Below are positions 18,098-28,521 of a stretch of 64,000 nt of DNA, piece after piece. The DNA comes from Gillisia sp. Hel_I_86. Lineage in GTDB: Bacteria > Bacteroidota > Bacteroidia > Flavobacteriales > Flavobacteriaceae. The notes under the pieces were generated by a model. It ran no database searches. It was not told the origin of the DNA and saw nothing but the letters and a program-made list of their open reading frames with translations. The position numbers and the translations under genes were made by a program. Each line of letters opens with the position of its first letter. Within the stretch, counting starts at the first letter, position 1. The stretch lies in NCBI RefSeq assembly GCF_007827275.1, contig NZ_VISE01000001.1, positions 186,001 through 250,000 on the forward strand. Reading direction: 5' to 3'.

Positions 18098-19231
18098 CTA
18101 ATAATTTTTCAATTCAATTTTTAGCGCTTCAAATAACATCTCAAAATGCTTCTGCTCGATATTCAATGCTGGTAAAATTCGAAGCAACTTTTTGTTGGAT
18201 GCAGCCCCTGTAAAGATGTGATGGTTAAAAAGCAAGGATTTTCTAAGGGTAGCGATTTCGAAATCAAACTCCAACCCCAGCATCAATCCTCTTCCTTTCA
18301 GCTTTTTTATCTGAGGTATTTTTGCCACCTCTTGCTGCACAAAATCAAACATTTTATTTGCATTGTCCATAAGGTGTTCCTTTTCAATCACCTCCAATAC
18401 TGCAATTCCCGCAGCACAGGCCAAATGATTCCCACCAAAAGTGGTTCCCAACATTCCATGTTTTGGAGGAATTGAGCTATCTATCAAGATCCCCCCAATT
18501 GGAAAGCCATTTCCCATCCCTTTTGCAATGGAAATGATACCTGGGCGAAGCTTATGTTTTTGATATGCGAAGAAATCACCTGTTCTACCGTATCCGGCTT
18601 GTACCTCATCTGCAATTAGAACTACATTGTATTGTTCACATAAGGCTGCTGTTTTCTGATAAAACTCGGTACTTGCTTCATCCAAACCTCCCACTCCCTG
18701 AATAAATTCAATAATCACTGCAGCCGTTTCTCCCTTTTTCAATTCATTTTCGAGACCAGAAATATCTTCGAAAGCAAGTTTACATACGCTGTGTGCTTTA
18801 TTTAAAGGGGCTTTGATCCCTTGATTATCTGTTACTGCAACCGCGGCCGAAGTCCTTCCGTGAAAAGCATTTTCAAAATAGATCACCTTGCTTTTCCCTG
18901 TATGAAAAGAGGCAAGTTTTAAGGCGTTTTCGTTCGCTTCTGCCCCCGAATTGCACAAAAACAGACTATAATCTGTAATTTTTGCAGTTTTCTTTAACTT
19001 TTTGGCCAATTCTTCCTGTAAGGGATTTTTTATGGAATTAGAGTAAAAACCCAATTTCTTTAATTGACCTCCCAGCTTTTCCAAATAGTGAGGATGAGAA
19101 TGGCCTATAGAGATCACCGCATGCCCCCCATATAGATCTAAGTACTTTGTGCCTTTTTCATCAAACACGAAACAGCCTTCCCCTTTAACCGGAGTGATAT
19201 CATATAAGGGATAAACGTCGAATAGCTCCAT
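18098..19231 (-). CDS. argD: Acetylornithine/succinylornithine aminotransferase
   Basis: A class III PLP aminotransferase of 377 residues that makes acyl-ornithine from acyl-glutamate semialdehyde. The PLP lysine is in SIAKGMGNGFPIGG, and LIADEVQAGYGRTG supplies the aspartate that contacts the pyridine nitrogen. The phosphate-binding NSGAEANENALK segment is near residue 105. It lies 2 bp from proC, so the two are surely co-transcribed. Confidence 0.93.
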   Translation of the reverse strand: MELFDVYPLYDITPVKGEGCFVFDEKGTKYLDLYGGHAVISIGHSHPHYLEKLGGQLKKLGFYSNSIKNPLQEELAKKLKKTAKITDYSLFLCNSGAEANENALKLASFHTGKSKVIYFENAFHGRTSAAVAVTDNQGIKAPLNKAHSVCKLAFEDISGLENELKKGETAAVIIEFIQGVGGLDEASTEFYQKTAALCEQYNVVLIADEVQAGYGRTGDFFAYQKHKLRPGIISIAKGMGNGFPIGGILIDSSIPPKHGMLGTTFGGNHLACAAGIAVLEVIEKEHLMDNANKMFDFVQQEVAKIPQIKKLKGRGLMLGLEFDFEIATLRKSLLFNHHIFTGAASNKKLLRILPALNIEQKHFEMLFEALKIELKNY

Positions 19232-19233
19232 AT

Positions 19234-20028
19234 TTAAAGTTTTGTGATTGAATTGATTTTTTTAAATGAGGCCTGAATTCCTTTGATGAGCGAAGAACTT
19301 AAACCTCCATGTTCCATTTCATTCAAACCTTCAATAGTGCAACCACGAGGGGTTGTTACTTTATCTATTTCTTCTTCTGGATGATTCCCAGATTCTATTA
19401 AAAGGCTTGCAGCACCTAAACAGGTTTGCATGGAAAGCTCCTGTGCTTCTTTAGCATCAAAACCCAGTTGTACAGCGCCTTGGGTGGTTGCCCGGATCAA
19501 ACGCATCCAAAAAGCAATCCCACTGGCGCAAATCACAGTTGCTGCCTGCATCTTGGATTCCGGGATAATTACACTTGTTCCCAACCTATTAAAAATAGCT
19601 TCGGCAATCGCAATTCGTTTCTCCCCTTTTACATTACTGCACATGCAAGTCATGGATTTCCCCACTCCAATTGCAGTATTAGGCATCGCCCGAATTATGA
19701 AATGATCTTCCCCTACAATTTCTTCGATCCTAGAAATTTTGAAACCTGTAACTGTAGAAATCAATATATGCTTGTCTGTCAAAGCATCCTTTATTTCATG
19801 CAGAATTGCTTCCAACTGTAAAGGCTGTACTGCGAAGATGAGCACATCCGAATTTTGAACTGCTTCCTTATTATTTGAAGTTAGTGTTACTCCAGAATAA
19901 TCTTCAAAATCTTTAATACTATTTAGTTTTCTTTTCGAAAGATATAGCGTGGTAATGGCATTTTTCACGATGAGCCCCTTTGCTATGGATTTCCCAAGAT
20001 TCCCTGTTCCTATAATTGCTACTTTCAT
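19234..20028 (-). CDS. proC: Pyrroline-5-carboxylate reductase
   Basis: Reduces pyrroline-5-carboxylate to proline with NAD(P)H; 264 residues. The N-terminal Rossmann motif is AIIGTGNLGKSIAKG, and the C-terminal signature is GCTIEGLNEMEHGG. No other proline gene is nearby; its place between argD and argC is characteristic of flavobacterial arginine operons. Both pathways share glutamate semialdehyde chemistry, so the linkage may serve interconversion of ornithine and proline. Confidence 0.94.
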   Translation of the reverse strand: MKVAIIGTGNLGKSIAKGLIVKNAITTLYLSKRKLNSIKDFEDYSGVTLTSNNKEAVQNSDVLIFAVQPLQLEAILHEIKDALTDKHILISTVTGFKISRIEEIVGEDHFIIRAMPNTAIGVGKSMTCMCSNVKGEKRIAIAEAIFNRLGTSVIIPESKMQAATVICASGIAFWMRLIRATTQGAVQLGFDAKEAQELSMQTCLGAASLLIESGNHPEEEIDKVTTPRGCTIEGLNEMEHGGLSSSLIKGIQASFKKINSITKL

Positions 20029-20070
20029 ATTTTAATTGTTTTGTCACAGCTTAATGTGTGAGTTTAAATT

Positions 20071-21036
20071 CTAGAAATAACTGGCTTTTAACCGAAGCCC
20101 TTGGTCTTCGGGAAATCCAAACATTAAATTCATATTTTGTACTGCTTGTCCCGAAGCACCTTTCAGTAAATTATCTATGACACTCGTTATTAACAATTTG
20201 CCATTAAATTTCTGAAGTTTTATCAAGCACTTATTGGTGTTCACCACTTGCTTTAAGTGCACCTCTTCCTCTATCACAAAGGTGAATGCTGCTTCTTTAT
20301 AAAACTTATCATATATAGCTTTTGCATCTTCCAAACTTCCAGCAAAATTGGTGTAGGTAGTTGCAAATATTCCTCTGGAAAAATTTCCTCTATTTGGAAT
20401 GAAATTTATTTCAGAATTATAGTTTGGCTGAAGCAATTGGATGCTCTGACCTATCTCATTTAAATGTTGATGCTCAAATTCCTTATATGCTGAAAAGTTA
20501 TTGTCCCGCCAAGTAAAATGTGAAGTAGCAGAAAGTGAAATCCCTGCACCCGTTGCTCCGGTTACAGCATTTATGTGCAAGTCATCTTTAAGCAGCTTTT
20601 CCGCTGCCAATGGGAGTATTGCTAAGCTAATTGCAGTAGCAAAACATCCGGGATTGGCTATAAATTGTGCCTTTTTAATTTCTTCATTTTTAAATTCCGG
20701 CAAACCATAAACAAAAGAGTGATCGTTGGAATGCATCCTATAATCTGTACTAAGATCTATAACCTTTGTATGTTTAGAAAATGTATGTTTATTTAAAAAT
20801 TCTATCGAATTTCCATGTCCTAAACACAAGAACACAACATCTACTTCAGGATTAATTTTTCCACTGAACCTAAGCGCGGTTTCTCCTAATAAGTCTTGAT
20901 GTATTGCTGAAATCTTTGAACCAGCCTGAGAAGTGCTAAAAACGAAATCTAGGTTAACATCTGGATGCCTTAATAGGATCCTAAGTAATTCTCCGGCCGT
21001 GTATCCGGCACCTCCAATTATTCCTGCTGATATCAT
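20071..21036 (-). CDS. argC: N-acetyl-gamma-glutamyl-phosphate reductase
   Basis: NADPH-dependent reductase of the acyl-glutamyl phosphate made by ArgB; 321 residues. It shows the NAD-binding GGAGYTAGELLRILLRHP motif at the N-terminus and the catalytic cysteine in FIANPGCFATAISLA near residue 133. The start overlaps the argG stop by 4 bp (ATGA), so translation is coupled. Confidence 0.95.
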   Translation of the reverse strand: MISAGIIGGAGYTAGELLRILLRHPDVNLDFVFSTSQAGSKISAIHQDLLGETALRFSGKINPEVDVVFLCLGHGNSIEFLNKHTFSKHTKVIDLSTDYRMHSNDHSFVYGLPEFKNEEIKKAQFIANPGCFATAISLAILPLAAEKLLKDDLHINAVTGATGAGISLSATSHFTWRDNNFSAYKEFEHQHLNEIGQSIQLLQPNYNSEINFIPNRGNFSRGIFATTYTNFAGSLEDAKAIYDKFYKEAAFTFVIEEEVHLKQVVNTNKCLIKLQKFNGKLLITSVIDNLLKGASGQAVQNMNLMFGFPEDQGLRLKASYF

Positions 21037-22220
21037 GCCTGATTTTTTACGTGTTGATGGATCTTTCCTGAATTTGATAGGATCTTTATAAAGCCTTTAG
21101 CATCATTTGCAGTCCAAGCTGTATTCTCTTCCCCATATTTCCCAAATCCGTTGTTCATAAGATCAAATTTGGATTCTATTCCGTCCAGAGTAAATCTGTA
21201 GGGGTGTAAGCTTATAAAGACAGTTCCGGTAACTAGTTCCTGGGAATTTTGCAAAAATGCTTCAAAATCCCGCATCACAGGATCCAGATATTGCCCTTCG
21301 TGCAAATGTGTCCCATACCAATTGGCTATATAATCTTTATGTTGCAATTGCCATTTACTTAAAGTGTGCTTCTCCAATAAATGATGTGCTTTTAAAATGA
21401 TCGTGGCCGATGCTGCCTCGAAACCCACTCTCCCTTTAATTCCAATAATGGTGTCGCCCACGTGAATATCCCGTCCAATCGCATATTTGGAGGCGAGCTC
21501 TTCTAAGGTTTCTATGATATTTTCCGGAGTATCTTCTTCGCCATTCATCGCACTTAATTCTCCTTTCTTAAAGCTAAGGTTAATTTGTTTAGCTTCTTTT
21601 TCTATAAGTTGTGAGGGATAAGCAAATTCCGGTAATGATTTGTGTGATGTAAGCGTTTCAGCACCTCCAACACTTGTTCCCCAAAGCCCTTTATTTACTG
21701 AATATTTTGCGTTTTCCCAGTTCATATCTACCCCATGGGATTTAAGATATTCTATTTCCTCCTGTCTTGTTAATTGCTTGTCTCGAATAGGAGTGATTAT
21801 TTCTATCTCCGGAGCTAAGATTTGAAATATCATATCAAATCTTACCTGATCATTACCCGCACCAGTACTTCCGTGCGCAATGGCATTAGCTCCTATTTTC
21901 TTCGCGTAATTCACGATCTCAATGGCTTGGATTATACGTTCGGCGCTTACAGATAAGGGGTAGGTGTTGTTTTTAAGAACATTCCCAAAAATCAGGTACT
22001 TTACTACTTTGTTGTAGAAGGTTGAAATCGCATTGATATTCTTATAGGATTTTGCACCCATTTTAACTGCTTTCTCACCTATCTCTTTTATTTCCTCTTC
22101 AGAAAACCCTCCGGTGTTTACACTTACTGCATGGATTTCCGTATTTTCTTGCTGAGACAGATATTTTGCACAATAGGAAGTATCCAACCCACCGCTATAT
22201 GCTATTACTGTTTTTTTCAT
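21033..22220 (-). CDS. argG: Argininosuccinate synthase
   Basis: Joins citrulline and aspartate with ATP; 395 residues. The ATP-binding PP-loop AYSGGLDTSYC is at residues 7-17, and AHGSTGAGNDQVRFD follows near 115. It is the second gene of the operon, downstream of the GNAT gene across a 311-bp repeat-rich gap, so it may also have its own promoter. Confidence 0.95.
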   Translation of the reverse strand: MKKTVIAYSGGLDTSYCAKYLSQQENTEIHAVSVNTGGFSEEEIKEIGEKAVKMGAKSYKNINAISTFYNKVVKYLIFGNVLKNNTYPLSVSAERIIQAIEIVNYAKKIGANAIAHGSTGAGNDQVRFDMIFQILAPEIEIITPIRDKQLTRQEEIEYLKSHGVDMNWENAKYSVNKGLWGTSVGGAETLTSHKSLPEFAYPSQLIEKEAKQINLSFKKGELSAMNGEEDTPENIIETLEELASKYAIGRDIHVGDTIIGIKGRVGFEAASATIILKAHHLLEKHTLSKWQLQHKDYIANWYGTHLHEGQYLDPVMRDFEAFLQNSQELVTGTVFISLHPYRFTLDGIESKFDLMNNGFGKYGEENTAWTANDAKGFIKILSNSGKIHQHVKNQA

Positions 22221-22531
22221 TATTTTGTTTTTAATACTATTTAATCAAACGATATTGATCGCTTTCAGAATTATTTAATCTTCTTATAATTGTGATCCTT
22301 CGACAAGCTCAGGATGACAGTATTCACTAGGACAATGCGATTTACTTGTGATCCTGAAACAAGTTCAGGATGACGCTGAGATCCTTCGACAAGCTCAGGA
22401 TGACAGCTAAAGTTTTGTCACTTCGAGCGTCCCGATAATTATCGGGAGGGAAGTCATTAAATTAACAAATTGCTTATTTGAGATTCTTCATTTCGCTGCT
22501 CTTCGTTCAGAATGACATTGAATTATATTTT
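22221..22531. repeat. Cluster of palindromic repeats between GNAT gene and argG
   Basis: No gene is visible. Three copies of gatcct(tc/ga)... caggatgac type inverted repeats lie at 22293-22320, 22351-22374 and 22380-22404. A perfect 18-bp palindrome tcccgataattatcggga follows at 22430-22447, then a caga-atgac half repeat near 22507. The cluster is in the arginine operon leader of argG and could end or fold the transcript. Confidence 0.65.
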
Positions 22532-23164
22532 TTATTCCTTTTTAGAATTTTCCTTTTTATAGAAAAGCGTTTGTTTAATATGCTTCAATCTCCTATAGGT
22601 TTTTTCATTGAAGGTTTCATGTCTAGGTTTTTCACCTTTCTTCTTATTGGGATCGTACAACATGCCGGTACAAAGGCACATTTTACGCTCTGTACGGGTA
22701 AGAATATCGTAGTTTTTACATGTCTGGCAGCCTTTCCAAAAGCTATCATCATCGGTTAGTTCAGAAAATGTAACAGGTTGGTAACCCAATTCGTAATTGA
22801 TCTTCATGACCGCTAAACCTGTGGTTATTCCAAAGATCTTAGCTCCTGGAAATTTCTTTTTGGAATGTTCAAAAATGGCTTTTTTAATGTCTTTTGCCAA
22901 TCCCTGATTTCTATAGTCCGGACTTACAATAAGACCGGAGTTGGCGACAAACTTATCGTGTCCCCAAACTTCTATATAACAGAATCCTGCAAATTTATCT
23001 CCATCCAATGCAATAATAGCGTTGCCGTTCTCCATTTTGGTGATAACATATTCTGGAGTCCTTCGGGCTATACCCGTACCCCTTACTTTAGCAGATTCTG
23101 CTATAGTTTCGCAAATGATCTCCGCATATTTTGCATGAGATTTATTAGCAATGAGTATTTTCAT
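22532..23164 (-). CDS. GNAT-family N-acyltransferase with cysteine-rich tail, head of arg operon
   Basis: A 210-residue protein with a GNAT fold. The coenzyme A loop is recognisable as SPDYRNQGLAKDIKKAIFEH near residue 85. After the GNAT domain there is a tail with C-x2-C (CQTCKNY) and C-x-C (MCLCTGM) pairs, which could bind a metal, and a basic end. No argA or argJ is present in the operon. This gene precedes argG on the same strand, so it is the best local candidate for the enzyme that acylates glutamate. That is inference from context; protein acetylation is an alternative. Confidence 0.78.
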   Translation of the reverse strand: MKILIANKSHAKYAEIICETIAESAKVRGTGIARRTPEYVITKMENGNAIIALDGDKFAGFCYIEVWGHDKFVANSGLIVSPDYRNQGLAKDIKKAIFEHSKKKFPGAKIFGITTGLAVMKINYELGYQPVTFSELTDDDSFWKGCQTCKNYDILTRTERKMCLCTGMLYDPNKKKGEKPRHETFNEKTYRRLKHIKQTLFYKKENSKKE

Positions 23165-23491
23165 CTGCTAAAAGATTAAAGTTTGAATTAATAAAGTTTT
23201 GATATTTCTGAAGGAAGAACCGGACTCACCTAAGTTCCATAAAATTATATACGCACACGGCGGCGCGGAAACCTGCGTACGGGAGAATTTTCAGAAGTGT
23301 TTCTGAAATTATTTAAAGTATATATGGAGAATGTGGTTTTCAAGATGGTAAAAAAAAATAAAATAATATTAAAAAAGGGAGTGCGCAGCTTACCGACTGA
23401 AGCGGGGCCTAAAGCGCAAAATGGGCAATATTATCTTTATAGTTGAAATCACGTGGTAAAAATAAACAAATTTTTAAAAGCACCTATTTAA
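23165..23491. other. Gene-free gap upstream of the arginine operon
   Basis: No gene supported. It contains an unusually G+C-rich island (23255-23282) with tacgca / tgcgta arms that could pair, an inverted repeat ttcagaagtgtttctgaa at 23291-23308, and a second G+C-rich stretch at 23380-23425. Read on the - strand it is both the 3' region of ilvA and the leader of the GNAT gene, so a terminator or structured leader is plausible. Nothing here is a recognised RNA family. Confidence 0.35.
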
Positions 23492-24766
23492 TTATATTAA
23501 AAATTGAAATAAATCTGGATTATCGTTTAAATATTGTCCGTAAAATTTATACTCCTTCATTCGCTCAACCAAAGGGGCAAAATCTTTTGGATCTTTAAGT
23601 TCTATTCCCACAACGGCCGGACCATTTTCCCTGTGGTGTTTTTTGGAATATTCAAAATGGGTGATATCGTCGTCTGGCCCAAGGACCTTTGCCACAAATT
23701 GCTTTAATGCTCCCGCACGTTGTGGGAAAGGCACTATAAAATAATGCTTAAGCCCTGCATACAATAAGGCTTTTTCTTTAATCTCAGCAGTTCTGGTTAT
23801 ATCGTTGTTACTACCACTTACAATACAAACCACGTTTCTCCCTTTTATTTCTTCAGCAAAAGTATCCATGGCGGTAATGGACATCGCTCCCGCAGGCTCC
23901 ACTACAATCGCATCCTGATTGTACAAATCGAGGATGGTCTGGCATATTTTACCTTCCGGCACAGTAATCATATCATCCAGAAAGTTCTTGCATAATTCGA
24001 AATTTCTAACTCCAACTTTTTGCACAGCGGCTCCGTCTACAAACCTGTCTATCTCTTTGAGTTCTATGAGCTTACCCATCTTTAGTGAGGTGCTCATGGA
24101 TGGTGCTCCTTCCGGTTCTACCCCAATAATCTTCGTGTTGGGAGATAGTTGCTTAAAGACCGAAGATAGTCCGGCAAGTAAACCTCCACCTCCTAGGGGA
24201 GCAAAAATAAAATCTATTGGACCGTCGGCCTGATTCAAAATTTCCAAACCAATTGTCGCTTGGCCTTCTATTACTTTTTCATCATCGAAAGGATGAATAA
24301 ATACCATTTTGTTCTTATCCCCATATTTAATGGCATTTTTATAAGAGTCATCGAAAGTGTCACCTCTCAAGACCACTTCTACCCATTCTCCACCAAACAT
24401 TCTTGTTTGCTCCACCTTTTGTTTGGGAGTGGTTATAGGCATAAAGATTACGCCCTTAACCTCCAGCTTATTACATGCAAATGCCACACCCTGCGCATGA
24501 TTCCCGGCACTTGCACATATCACACCTTTGCTTAATTGATCCTTTGGCAAACTCGAGATCTTATTATATGCCCCACGTATTTTATAGGATCTAACCTGCT
24601 GCAAATCTTCCCTTTTAAACATAACATTGGCTTCATACCTTTTACTATAGGTAAAAGATGGAGCTAATGGAGTCTTGATAGCAACCTTTGAAATTCGTTC
24701 TGCAGCTTGCTTCACCGCTTCAATTTGTGGAATATATATCTCTTTATTAACCAAGGAACTGCTCAT
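23492..24766 (-). CDS. ilvA: Threonine ammonia-lyase (biosynthetic)
   Basis: PLP enzyme giving 2-oxobutyrate for isoleucine; 424 residues. The PLP lysine is in SYKIRGAYNKI (about residue 61), and the glycine-rich phosphate loop is PLGGGGLLAGLS. A single ACT-like regulatory domain follows (YFIVPFPQRAGALKQFV to the end), unlike the two in E. coli IlvA. The start shares a base with the ilvC stop. Catabolic serine/threonine dehydratase is the alternative, but the ilv operon settles it. Confidence 0.95.
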   Translation of the reverse strand: MSSSLVNKEIYIPQIEAVKQAAERISKVAIKTPLAPSFTYSKRYEANVMFKREDLQQVRSYKIRGAYNKISSLPKDQLSKGVICASAGNHAQGVAFACNKLEVKGVIFMPITTPKQKVEQTRMFGGEWVEVVLRGDTFDDSYKNAIKYGDKNKMVFIHPFDDEKVIEGQATIGLEILNQADGPIDFIFAPLGGGGLLAGLSSVFKQLSPNTKIIGVEPEGAPSMSTSLKMGKLIELKEIDRFVDGAAVQKVGVRNFELCKNFLDDMITVPEGKICQTILDLYNQDAIVVEPAGAMSITAMDTFAEEIKGRNVVCIVSGSNNDITRTAEIKEKALLYAGLKHYFIVPFPQRAGALKQFVAKVLGPDDDITHFEYSKKHHRENGPAVVGIELKDPKDFAPLVERMKEYKFYGQYLNDNPDLFQFLI

Positions 24767-26241
24767 TACACGTGTATTTTTTTCATTTCGGTCATGGCCT
24801 CTCTCAGCTGTTCCCCTATAATTTCCACCGGATGCTTTCTAATAGAGGCATTCACTTCGATGAGTTTTTTATTATCTACTCCTGTTTCCTTTGTGCCATA
24901 GGTTTTGCCTATTAATCCAGATTCCAGATCGTTGATGTAGTCTTTGATCAATGGCTTACAGGAATGATCAAAAAGATAACAACCGTATTCAGCAGTATCA
25001 GATATAATCCTGTTCATCTCATAAAGTTTTTTACGAGCTATTGTGTTTGCAATTAATGGAGTTTCGTGCAAAGATTCATAATATGCAGATTCTGCAATAA
25101 TCCCGGCTTCTACCATAGTTTCAAAAGCCAACTCTACCCCAGACTTTACAAAAGCCACCAATAAGAGTCCTTTATCAAAATATTCCTGCTCAGAGATTTC
25201 TTCTTTAGTCGCTTCTGTTTTTTCAAAAGCGGTGTTTTCTGTGGCTGCCCGCCATTCCAATAACTCCTTATCGTCGTTATCCCAATCCTTCATCATTCTG
25301 GTACTGAACGCCCCAGAAATAATGTCATCCATATGTTTTTGAAAAAGAGGACGCATGATCGTTTTTAGTTCTTCAGATATTTCCGCAGCCTTGATTTTTG
25401 CCGGATTGGAAAGCCTGTCCATCATATTGGTGATCCCTCCATGCTTCAAAGCTTCGGTAATGGTTTCCCAACCATATTGAATTAATTTTGCGGCATACGC
25501 CGGTTCCACTCCTTCGGCCACCATTTTATCAAAACTTAAGATAGATCCGGTTTGGAGCACTCCACATAAAATAGTTTGTTCCCCCATCAGATCCGATTTC
25601 ACTTCGGCCACAAAAGATGAATCCAGCACGCCAGCTCTATGTCCTCCTGTTGCAAACGCATATGCTTTCGCCCATTCGTATCCTTTTCCTTCGGGATCGT
25701 TCTCCGGATGAACGGCTATTAGGGTAGGAACTCCAAAGCCTCTTTTATATTCTTCTCTCACTTCAGATCCCGGGCATTTAGGAGCTACCATTATAACCGT
25801 AATATCTTCACGGATCTTCATTCCTTCTTCCACAATATTGAAACCATGAGAATAGGATAAAGCAGCACCTTTTTTGATAAGCGGCACTATTTTCTTTATA
25901 ACGGAAGTATGTTGTTTATCTGGAGTTAAATTAATTACAAGGTCTGCAGAAGGGATGAACTCTTCGTAGGTACCAACCTTAAAATTGTTTGAAGAAGCGT
26001 TTTTAAAAGATTGCCTTTGATCTTTAATCGCATCTTCTCTTAATGCATAGGTGATATCGAGTCCGCTGTCGCGCATGTTCAAACCTTGGTTTAAACCTTG
26101 AGCCCCACAACCAACGATTACTATCTTTTTATCTTTTAATGCATTAATTCCTTCGCTAAATTCTTCACTTTGCATAAATCTGCAAGTACCCAATTGGGCT
26201 AATTGATTTCTTAAGGAAAGGCTATTAAAATAATTTGTCAT
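24766..26241 (-). CDS. ilvC: Ketol-acid reductoisomerase, class II
   Basis: Isomerises and reduces acetolactate or acetohydroxybutyrate with NADPH and Mg. At 491 residues it is the long (class II) form with a duplicated C-terminal knotted domain, as in E. coli. The Rossmann motif [20 protein letters not shown] is near residue 40, and the [17 protein letters not shown] block with the catalytic residues lies near 155. It overlaps ilvN by 4 bp. Confidence 0.96.
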   Translation of the reverse strand: MTNYFNSLSLRNQLAQLGTCRFMQSEEFSEGINALKDKKIVIVGCGAQGLNQGLNMRDSGLDITYALREDAIKDQRQSFKNASSNNFKVGTYEEFIPSADLVINLTPDKQHTSVIKKIVPLIKKGAALSYSHGFNIVEEGMKIREDITVIMVAPKCPGSEVREEYKRGFGVPTLIAVHPENDPEGKGYEWAKAYAFATGGHRAGVLDSSFVAEVKSDLMGEQTILCGVLQTGSILSFDKMVAEGVEPAYAAKLIQYGWETITEALKHGGITNMMDRLSNPAKIKAAEISEELKTIMRPLFQKHMDDIISGAFSTRMMKDWDNDDKELLEWRAATENTAFEKTEATKEEISEQEYFDKGLLLVAFVKSGVELAFETMVEAGIIAESAYYESLHETPLIANTIARKKLYEMNRIISDTAEYGCYLFDHSCKPLIKDYINDLESGLIGKTYGTKETGVDNKKLIEVNASIRKHPVEIIGEQLREAMTEMKKIHV

Positions 26242-26777
26242 GAGTTTATATTTATGGTATTAAAATCTTCAAGAATACTTGAAATTGGCATTTCATTTTT
26301 GGATACTGCAATTTTTCCGGAGCGAACAAATTGCATTAACCCATAGGGTTTTAATTTATCGTATAAATTATCTATTTCGTGGCGTTTGCCTGTTTTCTCA
26401 ATTACAAAGAACTTAGAAGTCACTGTAACAATTCGTGCATTGGTCTCCTTTATGAAATCCTGAATAGTGAGGTCTTCAACAAATTCGGCTGAATTCACTT
26501 TATAAAGCGCCGTTTCCTGAAAGATCAGCTCTTCATCGGTATGATAGTATGCGCGTATTACTTCTATCTGTTTCTCTATCTGGCCAACGATTTTTTTCAC
26601 TTGTTCTTCTGAAACCTTCACCACAATAATAAATCGCATTACCTCATTCACCTCGCTTTTGGAAGCTGTGATACTTTCTATATTTATGTGCCGCTTCAAG
26701 AAGATCGCAGCGATCCTGCTCAATAATCCTATATTGTTTTCCGTATATATGGAAACTGTATAATTTTTCTTTTCCAT
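26238..26777 (-). CDS. ilvN: Acetolactate synthase regulatory subunit
   Basis: A 179-residue regulatory subunit with an N-terminal ACT domain ([22 protein letters not shown], then [13 protein letters not shown]) and a C-terminal ALS small-subunit domain. It binds valine and activates and restrains IlvB. The first ATG touches the ilvB stop (1-bp overlap), fitting coupled translation of the two subunits. Confidence 0.93.
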   Translation of the reverse strand: MEKKNYTVSIYTENNIGLLSRIAAIFLKRHINIESITASKSEVNEVMRFIIVVKVSEEQVKKIVGQIEKQIEVIRAYYHTDEELIFQETALYKVNSAEFVEDLTIQDFIKETNARIVTVTSKFFVIEKTGKRHEIDNLYDKLKPYGLMQFVRSGKIAVSKNEMPISSILEDFNTININS

Positions 26778-28510
26778 TATTCCAATCTTATGTCTGAAAC
26801 TGCAGCTCCCGTAGGGATCATAGGAAATACATTTTCTTCTTGTTCTACTTTTACCTCTAAGAAATATGCTTCCGGGGAATCCATCATTTCTTTAATTGCT
26901 TCTTGTAACTTATTACGTTCAGTCACTTTTTTAGCTTTAATATGGTATCCTTTGGCTATTGCCACGAAATCAGGATTTATCAACTCTGTGCTGGCATAGC
27001 GTTTATCAAAAAATAATTGTTGCCATTGTCTTACCATTCCCAAAAAACCATTATTTAGTACCACAATTTTCACGGGAACTTTAGTTTGAAAGATGGTGCC
27101 TAGTTCCTGAATAGTCATTTGATATCCACCATCCCCAATAATTGCTACTACTTGCCTATCTGGCATCCCCATCTTTGCACCTATAGCTGCTGGTAAAGCA
27201 AAGCCCATAGTGCCTAAGCCACCAGAAGTAACATTACTTCTAGTCTGGTTGAATTTTGCATATCTACAAGCTACCATTTGGTGTTGCCCAACATCCGAAA
27301 CTATAATAGCATCTCCTTTAGAAGTAGTGTTTATTTCATCTATTACCTCAGCCATTCCCAGTTTCCCCTTTTTCCCGTTAAGTTCATTATTAATGATCTT
27401 ATCATATTCAATTTTGTACATATCCTTGAATTCCTGGTGCCAAGCATCATGATGCTTCGGCTTTAAAAATCCTAACAACAGTTGCAAGGTTTCTTTCACA
27501 TCTCCCAATACGGCAACATCTGCTTTTACATTTTTATCGATCTCGGCTGGATCTATTTCAAAATGGATCACCTTTGCCTGTTTTGCATAGTGTTTGAGAT
27601 TTCCGGTAACCCTATCGTCAAAGCGCATCCCAATAGCTATTAGGACATCACATTCATTGGTGAGGACATTTGGCCCATAATTTCCATGCATTCCAACCAT
27701 CCCAACGTTCAGGGGATGATCTGTAGCCAACGCTGAAAGACCTAGAATGGTCCAGGCAGCAGGAATCCCTGCTTTTTCCACTACTTGTTGAAATAAATCT
27801 TCGGCCCCTCCTAAAATAACGCCTTGCCCAAAAACGATCATCGGTTTTTTAGCAGAATTAATCAACTCGGCCGCTCGTTCTATTTCCGAAAGATTTACTT
27901 TGGGAAAAGGTTTGTAGCTTCTAATCCCTGCACATTTTTTATAAGTGAAGTCCAAAGTTGCAAACTGCGCATCTTTGGTTATATCTATTAATACAGGTCC
28001 TGGCCTTCCAGATCTGGCTATATAAAATGCCTTTGCCAATACTTCCGGAATCTCTTCTGCTTTTGTTACTTGATAATTCCATTTCGTCACAGGGGTTGAG
28101 ATCCCTACGATATCGGTCTCCTGAAAGGCATCGCTCCCTAATAGATGTGAACCTACTTGCCCAGTAATACATACCAGAGGAGTAGAATCTATTTGAGCGT
28201 CGGCGATCCCGGTCACCAAATTAGTAGCTCCTGGACCAGAAGTGGCGATGCATACACCTACTTTACCAGTTACTCTAGCGTAACCTTGTGCGGCATGGGT
28301 AGCACCTTGCTCATGCCTTGTGAGGACATGATGAATTTTATCTTGATACTTATACAATTCGTCATAGACAGGCATGATCGCTCCGCCAGGATAACCATAT
28401 ATGGTATCTATTCCCTCTTCCAACAAACATTTTATCACAGCTTCTGCTCCAGAAACCGTGGTTGGAGCTTGTTTGATAATCTTCTCCTTACTGGCTGTTT
28501 TAACTTCCAT
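26777..28510 (-). CDS. ilvB: Acetolactate synthase catalytic subunit
   Basis: TPP- and FAD-dependent large subunit, 577 residues. The catalytic glutamate lies in the TRHEQGATHAAQGYAR segment near residue 65, and the TPP/Mg motif is GDGGYQMTIQELGTI with a following NNGFLGMVRQWQ. The upstream gap to ilvD is only 11 bp. Confidence 0.96.
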   Translation of the reverse strand: MEVKTASKEKIIKQAPTTVSGAEAVIKCLLEEGIDTIYGYPGGAIMPVYDELYKYQDKIHHVLTRHEQGATHAAQGYARVTGKVGVCIATSGPGATNLVTGIADAQIDSTPLVCITGQVGSHLLGSDAFQETDIVGISTPVTKWNYQVTKAEEIPEVLAKAFYIARSGRPGPVLIDITKDAQFATLDFTYKKCAGIRSYKPFPKVNLSEIERAAELINSAKKPMIVFGQGVILGGAEDLFQQVVEKAGIPAAWTILGLSALATDHPLNVGMVGMHGNYGPNVLTNECDVLIAIGMRFDDRVTGNLKHYAKQAKVIHFEIDPAEIDKNVKADVAVLGDVKETLQLLLGFLKPKHHDAWHQEFKDMYKIEYDKIINNELNGKKGKLGMAEVIDEINTTSKGDAIIVSDVGQHQMVACRYAKFNQTRSNVTSGGLGTMGFALPAAIGAKMGMPDRQVVAIIGDGGYQMTIQELGTIFQTKVPVKIVVLNNGFLGMVRQWQQLFFDKRYASTELINPDFVAIAKGYHIKAKKVTERNKLQEAIKEMMDSPEAYFLEVKVEQEENVFPMIPTGAAVSDIRLE

Positions 28511-28521
28511 AATTCAACTAA

